Assembly: GCA_005406025.1 (NCBI GenBank)
Contig: BGZK01000701.1
Location: forward strand, 124,001 to 188,000
Direction of reading: 5' to 3'
DNA from: Eumeta japonica
Taxonomy: Eukaryota; Arthropoda; Insecta; Lepidoptera; Psychidae
DNA length: 64,000 nucleotides
The position numbers were made by a program, and so were the translations under genes. Of this stretch, positions 24,501 to 36,985 are shown piece after piece (within the stretch, counting starts at the first letter, position 1; each line of letters begins with the position of its first letter). The notes under the pieces were generated by a model. That model was not told the DNA's origin. It worked only from the letters and a program-made list of their open reading frames with translations, and searched no databases.

Positions 24501-25304
24501 TATCAAAAAAGTAGATAATACGAATATACATTTTTCCATATGTTAAGCAATAGCTTTTAAAAATTGCTTACTGTAATTATGTTTTGTTACTTCACTCAAT
24601 CGCAGTCTACCGGATACACTAAATGATAATCGAATAAAAGAATGGTAAAAAGTTGTAGGATAGCTCAAGAGTGGTCTGCTTTTGCAAGGTAATACAAATC
24701 AATAAATGCTAAAATATATAAATTAAATCTATTATAAAATGAAAACCTTATCAAACCGAAAAAGTTTATATTTCAATGCATTTAAATTGCTCCTTTTCCA
24801 AATTTTAAGGAGTAATTAATCCTACTTTCAAACCTAATTTTAACTAAAACGCGTATGCATATCTAAGTGAAAAAAGAACCCCCGAATGTGCAGACAAGAA
24901 AATATAACAACGAAATATGAAAGAAGTGCCCCTTAACGTTCAAGAAATGATATTCATTAGACACGTTCATTAAACGCACTCTCGCACCCTGAATAATACA
25001 TGTGCGGTGCAGAGCCCGGCCCGGCCCGCCCTTGCCGTTTGCCCTTTTATCTATTAAACACATTTGCGTTACAAATCCGCGACGTCGTTGCGGCTGGTCG
25101 TGCGAAGGCAGAACGACGTCTTAGGGCCGGCTCGCGACCACCGAGCTGATCAGCTATTTTAAGTAACATTGAGTGGATAGAGACGGAGTCATCTCTAGGA
25201 TACATAGAAACAATGAGGTAAAGTTCGTAATGTAGATTTTTGACCGTCATTAAATTTTCCATTTGCGCTTGTTGAAGAAAAGCTTATCAAAATAATTGAA
25301 AACG

Positions 25305-25440
25305 TTTTCGGGATTACCTACCCAAAATTGTGTCAACGGGATCTTATCATTAAGCTATTCGTGCATCCGTCTGTCCGCATGAGAGATTAAGGCATTTTCC
25401 CATAAAAAAAAAAAAAACTATGTATTTCAGCATTTTTGCC
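25305..25440 (-). mobile_element. Fragment of the lepidopteran dispersed repeat
   Basis: Read on the minus strand, GACAGACGGATGCACGAATAG, GATCCCGTTGACACAATTTT and GGGTAGGTAATCCCGAAAA follow the terminal part of the family at 18099-19835 (normally 'ggacggacag...gggtcccgttttaccctttgggtacggaaccctaaaa'). Only the 3' end is present. The left portion fades into a poly-A/T run at 25407-25420. Confidence 0.5.
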
Positions 25441-25647
25441 GAACGTAACTTTGTGCGATTATAGTGTAAAATCTAAAGTAAAATATCAAATAATAAAAAC
25501 TGGAACTGAAGAAAGAAAACACTTTTTTTTTGTAAAACATTCCATCCGATGCAACTTTAAAGTGAATTTTAAATTCGCATAATAATATTTTAATGTTTTT
25601 TTTTTCTGAACAATTTTCACTAGCTTAAATGAACTTAAAATATTAAT

Positions 25648-25703
25648 ACATATATATGTGCGTGTGTGCGTATGTAAGTGTGTGTGTGTGCACGAGCGTG
25701 CGT
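25648..25703. repeat. AT then GT/GC microsatellite
   Basis: ATACATATATATGTGCGTGT continuing through GTGCGTATGTAAGTGTGTGT to GTGCACGAGCGTGCG. It is interrupted and therefore old. Confidence 0.9.
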
Positions 25704-27024
25704 TATTAAATAATTACAAGTATTATTGCGCGTAAATTAGTGCAAGTCCATATTAACTTCCTAATTTTAAACTGTATTTTCCACTAAATAAATTTTATTT
25801 AATCTCTTTGTACTTGTACAAACCCTTAGATGCCTGGGCTCGGCTTTTGTCAATGAACAAGTATTAGGCTCTTCAGTTTTAGAGCTCACACAGTTTGGAT
25901 TCGTGCTGAAAACTTTAGATGTCATTGAAAATTGTACTGAACCTTTTTCAATAAAGAAGTTTCATCACGATGTTTTTGTTTAGTCTAGTTGTTTTTTTTT
26001 TTTCAATATGTATATGAGTCACAAAAAAATAGTGCAAACAACAAAAGCTTGTACTTCCATCTACTATTAACGTTTTTTTAAAGGGTTTCAACCCAAATTT
26101 TTGATCTTTTATACAAAGAACGGATTATATTTATCGCGCCTAGTCTAACTTTTGAAAATTATTTCTGATAATTTCAATCATAATGGATAACTTAACTTTG
26201 TGTATATGCTAATAGTGGGTCATGAGAAAAATAATATTATTATAATTTCTGTAAATATTACAGCATTTTTTAGATTTTAGTTCAATAAGTGAAATCTTTA
26301 CTTATGTTGTTACTTCTCATTTATCTATTTATGGCATTAAATTGAATAGCAATTTTTTTTAAGTTTTACTATATAGAAGCAAAGGGCAACAAACTAAAAA
26401 CAAAATATATTTGAATCAAAGCTTAGACTTTTAAAACTGTAGCAAAATCGCCAATTTATTTTCTTGTTACGCGTCATTTACGACTTATTTCTTATAATAA
26501 TTATCCATCGCCATGATTATCGCATCAACATGTATATATTCTTAAGCAAAATTTACGTTAATAGTTTTAATTGTTTAAACAATAATCGGCGAGGACAGTC
26601 ATCAGTACTTTTACCACCATTAAGCTTGCTGGACGGATTATAAAAATAATTTTATTCAAGGTTTTTCACATTGTTGCACGAAGACTTCGCTTAACGACAA
26701 TATGACATGTCCTCGTCTTTACCCCGATAACTGGATATTTGTATGCAGCCAGCAATGTATAAATGCTTAAATTTATGTATTTTACCCTCAGACAAGCCGT
26801 GCAATGGTCGTCGAAATATTTTCGGTGACGACCGGAGCGATATCGGTATTATCGGTCAACGGGAGAAATGCTTTTTCAAATTTATCACTCGTCAAAAACC
26901 TATAACCCGCATTATTATTTAATTAGGCTGTCTAAGTTTAGTTTATTAGAGATCTAATGCTGTGATGTTAAACGGTGTTAAGAAATTGTGCAGTGGTCGA
27001 TAAATATTATAATCGATTGCAACA

Positions 27025-27420
27025 TAAAGGTCGCCTTCGGAGGAACGGAGCAAGTGAGTACTCCACTTAAAGCGAGGTCCGAGAGCGCGACGACCGCCTA
27101 TACCCTTCCCGCCCTCTCTCGCCCCCTCTCCCGTCCCCCGCACCGCCCGCCGCGCCGCTCCGCTACAGCGCTCTCGGTAAAAGGTAACCATTTTCGAGAT
27201 TGAACAAAAGAAAGAAATGGCGCAGTTAGTTAAAGATTTCCGAGATATTCCCGCTTTTACTTAACTTATATTGATGAGGAACTCCGGCGAACGCGCGCGC
27301 CTTATGACGACGCGTCAGGGCGCGGGTGGCGGGAGCATCGCCCCCGCTGTACGAGTCGTTCTTACCGCCGAACGCGACTTCTGTCGTTACGTTATACGTC
27401 TCGTCAGTCGCTTACCTGAA
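27025..27420. other. GC-rich island with C-rich strand asymmetry
   Basis: 27100-27175 is strikingly pyrimidine-rich on the plus strand (CCCGCCCTCTCTCGCCCCCT). A second CpG-rich patch follows at 27280-27400. Short open frames on both strands are explained by this. Flanks 25441-27020 and 27421-28430 are AT-rich with nothing recognised. Confidence 0.6.
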
Positions 27421-28434
27421 AGAAAGATGATATACGTTTTAGTGAACTGCTTGAAATGATACAAGATAGCATTGTCGTGAGAATAAGTATCTAAGCAAAC
27501 ACTTACACTACGTGAATACACAAAATAGTACCTAGTACTAGTTTAGTAGTAGTAATAAAACCTTTTTGTGTCTTGTCCGTAGGAACAATAAGGAATATGT
27601 ATAAGCAGTAAATAAAAGGCCCATAAGCAGATAAATGTGATCCCTAAGTATATAGTCCGTGTAAAAGTGAAAATTGTCTTTTTACAGTGAGTAATCTACG
27701 TAAAATAAAAAAAATTATTACAGTCAGCATATTATGAAGTGTGGTAGTGTAAGTCCACAGTGTCTGCAGGTTAACCATTTTATAAAGCGCACAATAGAGT
27801 AAACTCGGTCGTCACTTAAGTTAATTTAAGATTGATCAGAGAAATAGAGGCGATGTTTTTTTATTCAATTATATTTTAATAATAAACCTACATTGATGTG
27901 GTCTGTATAATCCTTCAGTGTTTTCATTATTTTTTTTTGTCTTTACAATGTTCACATGGTTTAAGTTAGATATCATCATTAGTATAATTTATAATGATCC
28001 GAAAGCAAAAGAGGCTAAGTAAGAACGCTTAAGATGCTAGTACTAAAGACAGCCCTTTTAAGTTTGGCCAGAGCAGGAGAAGAGTCGATTAATTAAAAAA
28101 AAATGTTGAACCCTTTTCTAAAGTTTTTCTCGAACATACTTAAATATTATATTCCGTACACGATCGCTTATATTGACTTAATTCAAATTATTGAGTTATT
28201 ATAAAGTTTGATTTAGGTTTGAATGATTTGGATACAAATATTTTAATAAAAAATTTATATAAAGTGAATTTTTTTTTTTTAAATATTAATACATGTTATA
28301 TTTCTTTAATATATCATATGACATAGATTGTTATATTTAATCCAATATCAAGATTAATTTAAATAGTCGAAAACTGACAAAAACCCTTACTAGTCGAGAG
28401 AAAATACTTCCACATCAGCAATTATTACAAGCGA

Positions 28435-28820
28435 ACCGCGATATCTCCTAACCGTCGGCGCAGTTCACACGACGCCGACCCTAAAGTCGCATAAAATACG
28501 CATACAAAGAGCCGCAGGGAGCCTTCCATTGAATATAGCAGGTTTCGATTCGTGGGGTGTTTCCGTCCTCCGAGATTTCCAACGAGAGCGTTTCTGCCGA
28601 CATTTCGCTGTTTCCTCTTCTTATTACGGCCGGGCCGGCGGGCGGCCCTCCCAAGTGCGCCGGCTTCCGCCGCCGCCGCGACTCCGTGTACAAAAAGGCT
28701 CTTTCTTTTGATAAACGCCGCACACCTTCCGCGTACCGCACCGCTTCCCGGCGAAGCGTATGCGGGATGCGGCGCTAATGAAATGCGACGCTGGATTCTC
28801 GCAAACGCGAGTCTCGTTAA
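28435..28820. other. GC-rich island
   Basis: CpG-dense core at 28625-28690 (GGCCGGGCCGGCGGGCGGCC). Four overlapping frames of 60-93 codons occur on both strands, none with a recognisable domain. 28821-29640 is AT-rich with nothing recognised. Confidence 0.6.
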
Positions 28821-29969
28821 GGAAATTATTTAAATGTAACATATAAAACTCTACATCGCATAGTATATTACGCGAAAATAAACTATTTTTTTGGTATATT
28901 ACGATTCATTAAGTTTTTAACATTCTGTACTCACTCGGATTACAAAAACAGGGCACTATAATTTCACCTAGTGCCTGCCTCTCCGTTTGTCAAGTTGTCT
29001 AGTAGACTATTTTACGTATGTGTTTGAAATCTGCCATAGATATAGCAAACAGTCAGCCGAACACAAAATACAAGTTCAAAAGTTAAAAATGCAGTTTAAG
29101 AGGTCGGTTTTGAAAATTTATAATATGGAAATAAAGAAAAAAAATATGATTAGGCATTGTGAAAGTTTAAAATAAGAAAAAGTATAAAATGAAATAGTGC
29201 TACAAAATTATGTTAAATTGTTGAAGACTTTCCTTGAAACATAGTTTGAAAATGACGCAATGTTTTTTAAAATCACTTTTATTATAATCTCGTTGTAGAC
29301 CGAAAATTCATCCGCGTACGCTACACAATGAGATTAATATTCGATTAACCTGCATGAAATTAAATAAAAAGCGGGTATGCCAAAATACCAAAATGTAATT
29401 GCCCCATTAAATTCAGTTCAGTGATTTTTATGTGATACCATAACAAATAGATCGCTCTATGCAATGGAATCCAATTCCTTTTTCAAACTATGTCAAATGT
29501 ACAGATGCAGTCGTGTTGCAGTTTTAAAATACATATATAAAAAATGCAGTAGTCGTTACCGTTTCCCCAGCGGTAGTTTGACTTAATCAATCCATATAGA
29601 GGTATTTTTTTATATATTGTGCTAAATTCAGGTATAATTTACCATCGGCCGCGGGCCGTGGGCGATCCCTCTTTAAATCGAGCAACAGTAAGTAAGAGTT
29701 GAGAGAAACTGGCGTGGCTCACGGACAGTCAAGAATGACGACTTCCATTATTTATTATCAGGATCTCGTCGGCACCCTGGCCTACGAAACCATAAAATTG
29801 CAAAAATCGCCATTTTTTAAAGCACCGAAAATAAAAGCTCATTTCTAAAGTTTGTCACAGACTTCCAATTAAGGCGGTAGTTCGAGTTCCACCAGAAAAA
29901 AAGAGAGAAACAGAAGGCGAACATCAAATAAAACATCGGGAGAACTCGGTTTACATTTTAATTCATTAA

Positions 29970-30370
29970 AGAGGCGACGGGCGGCGGCGGCGGCGGCGCT
30001 GTTTACGCACGGGGACACCTCGGAGCCTACGACGGCCCTGCATTCGTTCCTTGTCGTGCAGCTTAACGGGAAAGCCTTATTCCATTAGGAAAATTAATGT
30101 TTTCAATCGCTCGCGGGACAGAACGCGGCCGGGGCGGCTCGCGCGCGGAGAGGCCGCGCCGGCCGGCGCTGTGGCCGGGGGAATAAGAGAGTGCCGGCGC
30201 CGGCCGTGCGCCGAAGACGCCGCGCGATACGTGTTCCGATATATAAATTAAAGCGGTGTGCCCCGTCCGGTTATTTTCCGGTCACGTCCGGCCGCCCCGC
30301 CCGCCTCGCTAATGAAAGCCGCCGGATGCACGATGCGCGCCGAGATTAGTAAAATTAAAAGCGAACTCGA
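29970..30370. other. GC-rich island
   Basis: This is among the longest islands: a CGG run, then CpG-dense sequence at 30120-30235 (CGCGCGGAGAGGCCGCGCCG), then 30260-30350. It ends in TAGTAAAATTAAAAGCGAAC-type AT-rich DNA. 30371-30835 is AT-rich with nothing recognised. Confidence 0.6.
29977..29999. repeat. (CGG)n trinucleotide run
   Basis: About seven GGC/CGG units at the edge of the GC-rich island 29970-30320. Confidence 0.9.
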
Positions 30371-30837
30371 TGAACGTCCATCGGTGGCAGTTTTTGGTTT
30401 ATTCATTTCGTTTTGGTAATCCGGTTTTCGTCAAGCTTTGTCGGTAGAGGAACAATGTGACTGGATTGAGAATTTTTCCGAACTTTGTTTTTAGTATATA
30501 AATAAGTCAATCGTTTTCTTGGTGTTATATTATGTAATTTCACAAAAAAGTTACAAGAATAAGATTATTTGTTAATTTTTTATCCAAATTTATTCTTAGG
30601 ACTACTTTGCATCATGTAGCTTGAATATCCAGTAATTTTTGTGTGGTTACGGAAAATAATTCCAGGAACGTAGTTATGTAATGTATAAGTACAACTGTAA
30701 ATTAATAACAAAAACAAAATTATTATTGCAATTGCAATATTACAAGATTCAAAATGAATTTTATAAGAAGTATATCATGTTCTTAAAATGTTTATGTGTG
30801 TTCAATACTTATCCTAATGTGTTTGTTTTAAGATAAT

Positions 30838-31500
30838 CCCGCTATCAGCGGGGCGCGGGCGACGCTGCCCGGGGCGCCGGTATTCGTCGCGGGCGCCGTT
30901 AGCGAGCACGAACCCAACCTTCATTTCCTCCCGGTGATGGATGGCTGCTGTGTATCTTCAATGAGATTTATAATAGCTTGTCACATTCCGACCGCACCTC
31001 ATGCGTCACGGCTCTAGCGCCGGCTGCGACGACTCACTGACTCATAAGATGTCCACGCAGCATTGTTTGCTACATTGACGTTACTGATTTTTAACCAAAA
31101 TCGAAATTAAATGAGAATCTAGATCAATTACGGTAAATATCTTACTTATATCTGTCGATTTCTTCGTCGATTTATAGATGCGCTTAGTATGCATCTATAA
31201 AGGGCGCATAACCGCATGCCGTTTTGTATCGACGGCGACCGCAGACGTCGAAAAGTACAACAAGAATGGCAGAGTTGACCTCGCGTTTGATCGGATCCAA
31301 AAAGGAATTTTTCTTAAAAGGTTGCCCATAAGAAGCATCAGCCTGACGAGAACGCACGCGACCATTACTTATGCATTAACCTGAGCCGCCTACGAAAGCG
31401 GTCCCGAGGGCGCGACGCCCGCCCGCCGCGCCCGCCCCCGCCGCGCCCGCGGTCACACGACGCGCTTTTCATTGCGGCCGTCATCCGTTCTGTGTTCGAG
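30838..31500. other. Pair of GC-rich islands
   Basis: 30840-30905 (GGGGCGCGGGCGACGCTGCC) and 31380-31500 (GCGACGCCCGCCCGCCGCGC) are separated by mixed DNA containing a 68-codon frame without recognised motifs. 31501-32254 is AT-rich. Confidence 0.6.
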
Positions 31501-31721
31501 CGTAGCGTCAAGTCTTTTGAGAGACATTTTATATACTGAATCACGAGATTTCTAAGAGTTCAACCTCCCTTCTGTAAGGTGTTTGAAATCACAATATGTA
31601 TGCTGGAAAATCATATGATAAATTAAAGCAGTGAAGAAAGATATCAAATATGTATAATGGAGTTTTTATCGATGGATTGCTGGGTCAGGTTCTAATCACA
31701 CCGCTGCTGAGGCCATTTCTT

Positions 31722-31790
31722 TCTACAATCCTTAATTCTTTATATTCCTACAATCCTTTTTCTTATTTCTACAATCCAATTATTTCAAAC
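31722..31790. repeat. Short tandem of TTCTACAATCC-like units
   Basis: Three to four imperfect units around TCTACAATCCTTA, TCCTACAATCC and TTCTACAATCCAATT. Confidence 0.7.
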
Positions 31791-32254
31791 TAATTATTGC
31801 TCGCGTCTCCAATCATGTGGATTAAACCTCTTGTCTTTATTTTGGTTATTGTATAGGTTCTGTGGACTTTTTTATTGACGTTAAAAGACCTATATTTTTT
31901 AGATCATTTATTTCCCTCAATAATAATGCACGTTCGTCTTTAAGATACATATTGTCTATCAAGAATATTTTATCAAAAATGAATATTATTTTGTTCACTT
32001 TTTGAACATTTTCCCGTGGCTCCTTCCGATTGAAGAAAATCATTATTTGTTTAGTCTAGATAACAAAGCATAATAAACTATAATTTAGAGTAAACCGTAG
32101 GTTATAATTAACGAATTACAAAAGTTTCATCACAATCATTTAGAAGGTTTTATATTTATCACGTGTACACAAACAAATGAGAAAAAAGGACAAATAGATA
32201 ATGACACCAACAAATTATTTTTGATCCTTCAATAGCATCTACATATATCGTAAC

Positions 32255-32278
32255 AGATATTTTTTCGAAAAAATATCT
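32255..32278. repeat. 24-bp perfect palindrome
   Basis: AGATATTTTTTC joined directly to GAAAAAATATCT, with no loop. Immediately downstream, 32284-32327 contains two imperfect direct copies of TTGTAATACTAGGCGATTG (second copy TTGTGATACTAGACAATTG). Confidence 0.9.
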
Positions 32279-32934
32279 ATTAATTGTAATACTAGGCGAT
32301 TGTAAATTGTGATACTAGACAATTGCACTTACAACTGTTGAAATAAATATAATTTTAACAATATTGTAGATTTGTTACTATACGATTACTCTGAGATGGG
32401 TAACGGTGATATGTCTCTATATGTACACTGCAACCTTTTGCTTCGAGATGACCTGTATTATGTAATCTCAGAGTATATGAATGTAGTGAACTCGCGGCTG
32501 ACTTTACTTCAACTTTGGATCGTAAGTTCTTTTTTTTATATTCCCAACTTTGTATCTTATCCTGTCTTTAAAGTACGACTGTTATTTTTTTTACATTCTT
32601 TATGCTCTTGAGATTGTAAGTCAGAAGACAATGCCGTATCGATAAACTTGCAACATAAATTGTTTAATATGTAACAAATTATACTGCAATGCAATTTATT
32701 AAAAACAAGATTTTTCGTCGTTATCCGAAACGAATTGAAAGTTGTATAGTTTTTAAATAATAATTTACAAAGTTTAATGCAATACGGGGAATTTGTAATA
32801 AAATTTGCATAATTATATTTAGTAAGTTGTAATAATCATAATTAAATATTTACATTGTCTTTGTTGTTGAGTTAGGTTTTATTTCTTCTGAGACACATAC
32901 CTTTCGACAATAATTTCGTTTCATATTGAGGGAT

Positions 32935-33156
32935 TCGTACTTTAAAGGCACGCCCACCCAGTGCTGGTTGGAGGTTTGCTGACGACCGTCATCACCAATG
33001 CGATGACAACCCTTACTGACGGCTTAGCGCATCTTCCGAGATACGGAGAGCGGCTTAATTTGACTTTATTTGAAAACTCAATTTGTCCATGGTGAGAAAT
33101 GAACCAGCCACCTTCTGATCCGAGTGCGATGTTCTTAATCATGGAACCGCGGCCGC
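32935..33156 (-). mobile_element. tRNA-derived SINE (lepidopteran type)
   Basis: On the minus strand the head starts near 33156 (GCGGCCGCGG). It has a B-box-like GGTTCATTTCT (33095-33105, 8 of 11). The body contains TCTCGGAAGATGCGCTAAGC followed by CGTCAGTAAGG and ends with CCAACCAGCACTGGGTGGGC. This closely follows the common lepidopteran SINE body 'ctcggaagagcacgttaagccgtcggt...ccaacccgcactgg'. The 87-codon open frame on this strand (32942-33205) is a by-product. Confidence 0.75.
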
Positions 33157-33499
33157 TTTTTACATTATCAACGCGCAAATAGTACCGATATGCAAAAGGA
33201 GACAATCAATAGGTAACAAACTTCATAGATAGGCGTTGCACGGGTTGGCTCTTATTTTCTAAGATTTACCTATATCGTTTTATAACTTTGTCCTCCTCTT
33301 AAGTAGTCTATAATTTGCGGCATCGTTAAAGATGCACGAATACTAGTTAGGAATACACAAAAAAAAAAATCAAATATCACTTAAGTTAATTACAAATGCA
33401 ATAATAGAAGTTTCATTGATAAAACTTACGTATGCTGTCGATGTGACTCGGAACTGCACATATTAAAGTGAGTATATGCAAAGTCTTAAATGGTAGTTT

Positions 33500-33760
33500 T
33501 GTACAGCGGGCGGGGCAGGGCGCGCCGCGGCCGCAGCGCTGCCCCCGCGCCGGGGGCCGGCCCTTTACATTTCGCCGCAGACCGCTAATCGCATCAGCCG
33601 CGGCTCCGGACTTCCCTTTTTCTTTCGCCTAAACAGCGCTTATACAGTCCGCCGCGCGTGCGTCGTCGACGCGAATCGGAAATCGAATAAGCGCGGACAG
33701 TTCGTTAACTGGAGTAAGCGCGGCTCCTTTACTCGATTATAATGAAAGCTCGATAGAGGT
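33500..33760. other. GC-rich island
   Basis: The core at 33505-33565 (GGGCGCGCCGCGGCCGCAGC, then GCCCCCGCGCCGGGGGCCGG) is flanked by moderately GC-rich DNA to 33740. The long G/C inverted stretch at 33541-33560 could fold strongly. Confidence 0.6.
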
Positions 33761-34366
33761 ATCCCGAACTTTTATCGAATTCAGGCTTTGTTCTTTACCG
33801 GTAAAATTCATTTTTCTTTCGGGTCCGACAGGAACTTCAACGTTCGATTCTGATTTAAAATAAATGAAAGCGAAAGAAAAAATAAATGTTTGGGAGCATC
33901 CCTCTGGTAGAAGAGCGAGCGTTTCGATGAGGTTCCGGAGATCTTAATGCATTTTTTACGTAAAGGCAATTGCTAATGAGTAAGTGCGTAGGCTGTTGTG
34001 CGAAAGGTTAGCATTTGTCGACATGCTAACATTTCGCTATTACTAGCAGTGCTCTATATATGACATATTAACAATGTGTGGAAATTCGAGTTTAAGTTCA
34101 CGTACGTTCCACTAATATAATAATCGATGATCTCATACTTCAAGCACAGTCTAACAAAAACTCTCCCTACAGTTTACAACCGCATATGTTATTTATGCAG
34201 AGCAAGCGTGCGTTTGTTTACTGAGTCTAAGTTAATCGATCCGTAACAAGAAGATTGCAGAATGAATATTAATAATGTCAAGAACACCCCATCAATTTTC
34301 CATTTTATATTTGTAATCGGAATGACACCGGTATTTATTTTCTGATTATTTTTTTATGCCTATTGT

Positions 34367-34938
34367 AAAAAAACTGGCCAAGTGCTAGGCAAACTCGCGT
34401 GGAAAGTATTTCATACTATAAGTCATCGATTTAGCCTTTGACGAAATTGAGCAACACATTTTACATATATTTCTTTTTCACGACAATTTAGCTTCAGGTG
34501 GATTATAAAAACCAATTCGTTAAGTAAATTATGGATAAGGCTCTACATTGCATATTTTTTCTTTTAATATTATGTTTAAGTAGTTTCTGATGCAAAGACA
34601 GATTTGTTCGATTTTTGTATATGTTGTATAATATATTTTTTTAAAGTATGAATTACGAAATAATAAAAAATATATTCGGATTTTCATAACAAACCCGATT
34701 CTTTGATATATCCAATTATAGGCCTGATCAATATTTTTTCTCTTTCAGTTTTCTGGTCGGTCTCCAAAAATAGTGCTCAAAATCACGATTTATTTATTTT
34801 TGACCTGTTTGTCATTGGATGGCCTAACTTTTGTACATTTGTAAAATCGCAACTTTTTTCGTGCTATATATTCAGGCAGATAAATAGACAATTCTATAAG
34901 TATTCCCTTTTTCATCCCGTGTACGAAACCCAAAAAAA
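34367..34938 (+). mobile_element. Lepidopteran dispersed repeat (short copy)
   Basis: It starts AAAAAAACTGGCCAAGTGCT with AAACTCGCG shortly after, and ends CCCTTTTTCATCCCGTGTAC followed by GAAACCCAAAAAAATT. Both ends correspond to the family of 18099-19835. At about 572 bp it is a third of the length of that copy and lacks the internal modules. It looks strongly diverged. Confidence 0.65.
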
Positions 34939-35269
34939 TTAGTTATTACTGATTTACCCGATTTTATTCAATTAAAACCTTATATATTTTATTATTATTT
35001 GTGTCGTGTGACAACCCTGTAATATTCTTAATACATAACTAATAATAATGAATAAATAAATATTCTTGGCATTTTCATCAATTTCGACGTAAAATCGTTT
35101 ACTCCTCCATTGTCCTTCCCCTTTGATACTATATTTTAATATAGTATATTATTTCAATTAATCGCCGGCCTACATATTTTTTGCATATACATTTCTCTGT
35201 GTGCTTACGATGCGATTCTAAATGAAATCGTGACCCGAGCAATGTTTGCGAATGGCCCTTGGAAGGTAT

Positions 35270-35660
35270 GTAGTCGTCTGTAGTTAGGAATCCATTGTGA
35301 ACGGCGCGCGGTGAGGGCCGGCCCTTCCGAGCTCTTCACGTGAATATTTTATATTTGCTTGCAATTAACGTCGCCGTTCGGCGCGGTGTCGCTTTATAAT
35401 GGGATAAAATTACATTGTAATGAACGTTAATAGACTACAGTGATTGTTTTACGGCGAACTCGTTAAGGGGATTGGATTCGCCTCTAATTAAATGAGATGA
35501 AGTGTGAAGCGCGCGTGTGTCGTTTGCCCGCGCGTCACTAATAGCAATCCGAGCCGATATTGCGATCGAGAGGGATACTTAGTCTCGATCGCTGCCGTCG
35601 GCGGTTGGGGCTTCGCGCGCGCGGGAGTAGATCGCGTCCTGTAATTATTTTTGCTCGTTC
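35270..35660. other. GC-rich island
   Basis: CpG-rich segments at 35298-35335, 35508-35535 and 35560-35635 alternate with TAATTAAAT-type homeodomain-like strings (35487-35493). That mixture is the one I would expect of an insect enhancer block. 34939-35269 and 35661-36650 are AT-rich with nothing recognised. Confidence 0.55.
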
Positions 35661-36539
35661 GTCTCCTCTTCTGTTTGGCGCTGTTTCCTATTTTTTTGAT
35701 TCTTTTTCCGCTTAGTCGTTGTCATCGCCCCTGCTTCGCTCTCATTATTAATTGATTTCAATGTGTCTTAGAAGCATTTAAGATGCTTTTTTTTTTTTCG
35801 GTTTTAAATATCGAATAAATTCAATTAACAAACGGAACGAAAACAGTTGATTTTTATGTGATTTGTTACTGGTTTAGTTTTTGTAGTTGCATTCGTTACA
35901 AAAACTTCGTTCCTTGTTAAAATGTTATTGTAATATTTTGTAAATTGTAGCTAGTTTTACGACAATTCCTTGTGCACAGTTCATATTTATGCATATATTA
36001 TGTTATGCAATGCAATCCATTTGTTTCTGTGAGTAAAAGTGATCGCCGAACGGATTTAGAAACTTTTTTAGTAACAAGCTTTTTCCTCTGAAAGGTTTTA
36101 AGGTATATAATATAGTATGTCATATAATACAATAGTATGACAGTGTAACGTAAAAAAAATCTCAGCACGAAAACTGTAAATTCATTTTGAGTTTATATGG
36201 GGTTTTATATTAAATTCAATTTGAAATTACAACTTATAGAATCGAATTCGTTGTACGTATCTGAAAATTTATTAGGCATGGAAGATTTAATAAAATTGTG
36301 GTATTACAATTGAAAAATGGCCTAAACTGGGATGAAAATAGGTACGAGACGTCATCAGAATTGAAACTGGAAATGAGATAGTGGTCGAAATCAAAAATGT
36401 TAATGAGAATTACAAATGTATTATAAATTATTTGTCAAACTGCCCTATATACTTTTATTTTGATTTAGTGTACATTTTATTCCTATCCAACATGGGACTA
36501 AGCACCTTTTACACTTTTGTTTAATGATAATTGAGCACA

Positions 36540-36566
36540 GCAAACCATAGAGTTACTATGGTTTGC
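36540..36566. repeat. 11-bp perfect hairpin
   Basis: GCAAACCATAG pairs with CTATGGTTTGC around a five-base loop (AGTTA). It lies in plain AT-rich DNA upstream of the mariner relic. Confidence 0.8.
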
Positions 36567-36985
36567 AGTGTCTAATTAAAATTAAATTTCATTGTAGAAT
36601 TACATTAATAAAACAGATTCACAGAGGAGTATCAAAACAGATATCATATTAGATATTACGTTAAAGGTGGCCCAAGATCCTTTGTTACGTTAACGGCCCC
36701 GCGGTATCCTTTTACGAGCCACGTTGTAAGCTCGACTTTCACTTTCATTACATCATTTAAATATCTGGAATAATTAGTTGCTTTTGGAGTCATTGCCGAC
36801 AAAAGTAATGTACATAAAAAATAATCGTTGTTTACGCCATTTCACGTTCATTAAAATATAAGCCGATTGAAAATTTAACCGACGGATTGCGGGGAACGTG
36901 ATGGAACGTAAGCAAGCGCGGAGTATACCAGGAGGCGGCCCGACGAGACGCGTGTACACGGCGATAAGCTTCAGCATCGTTTATG

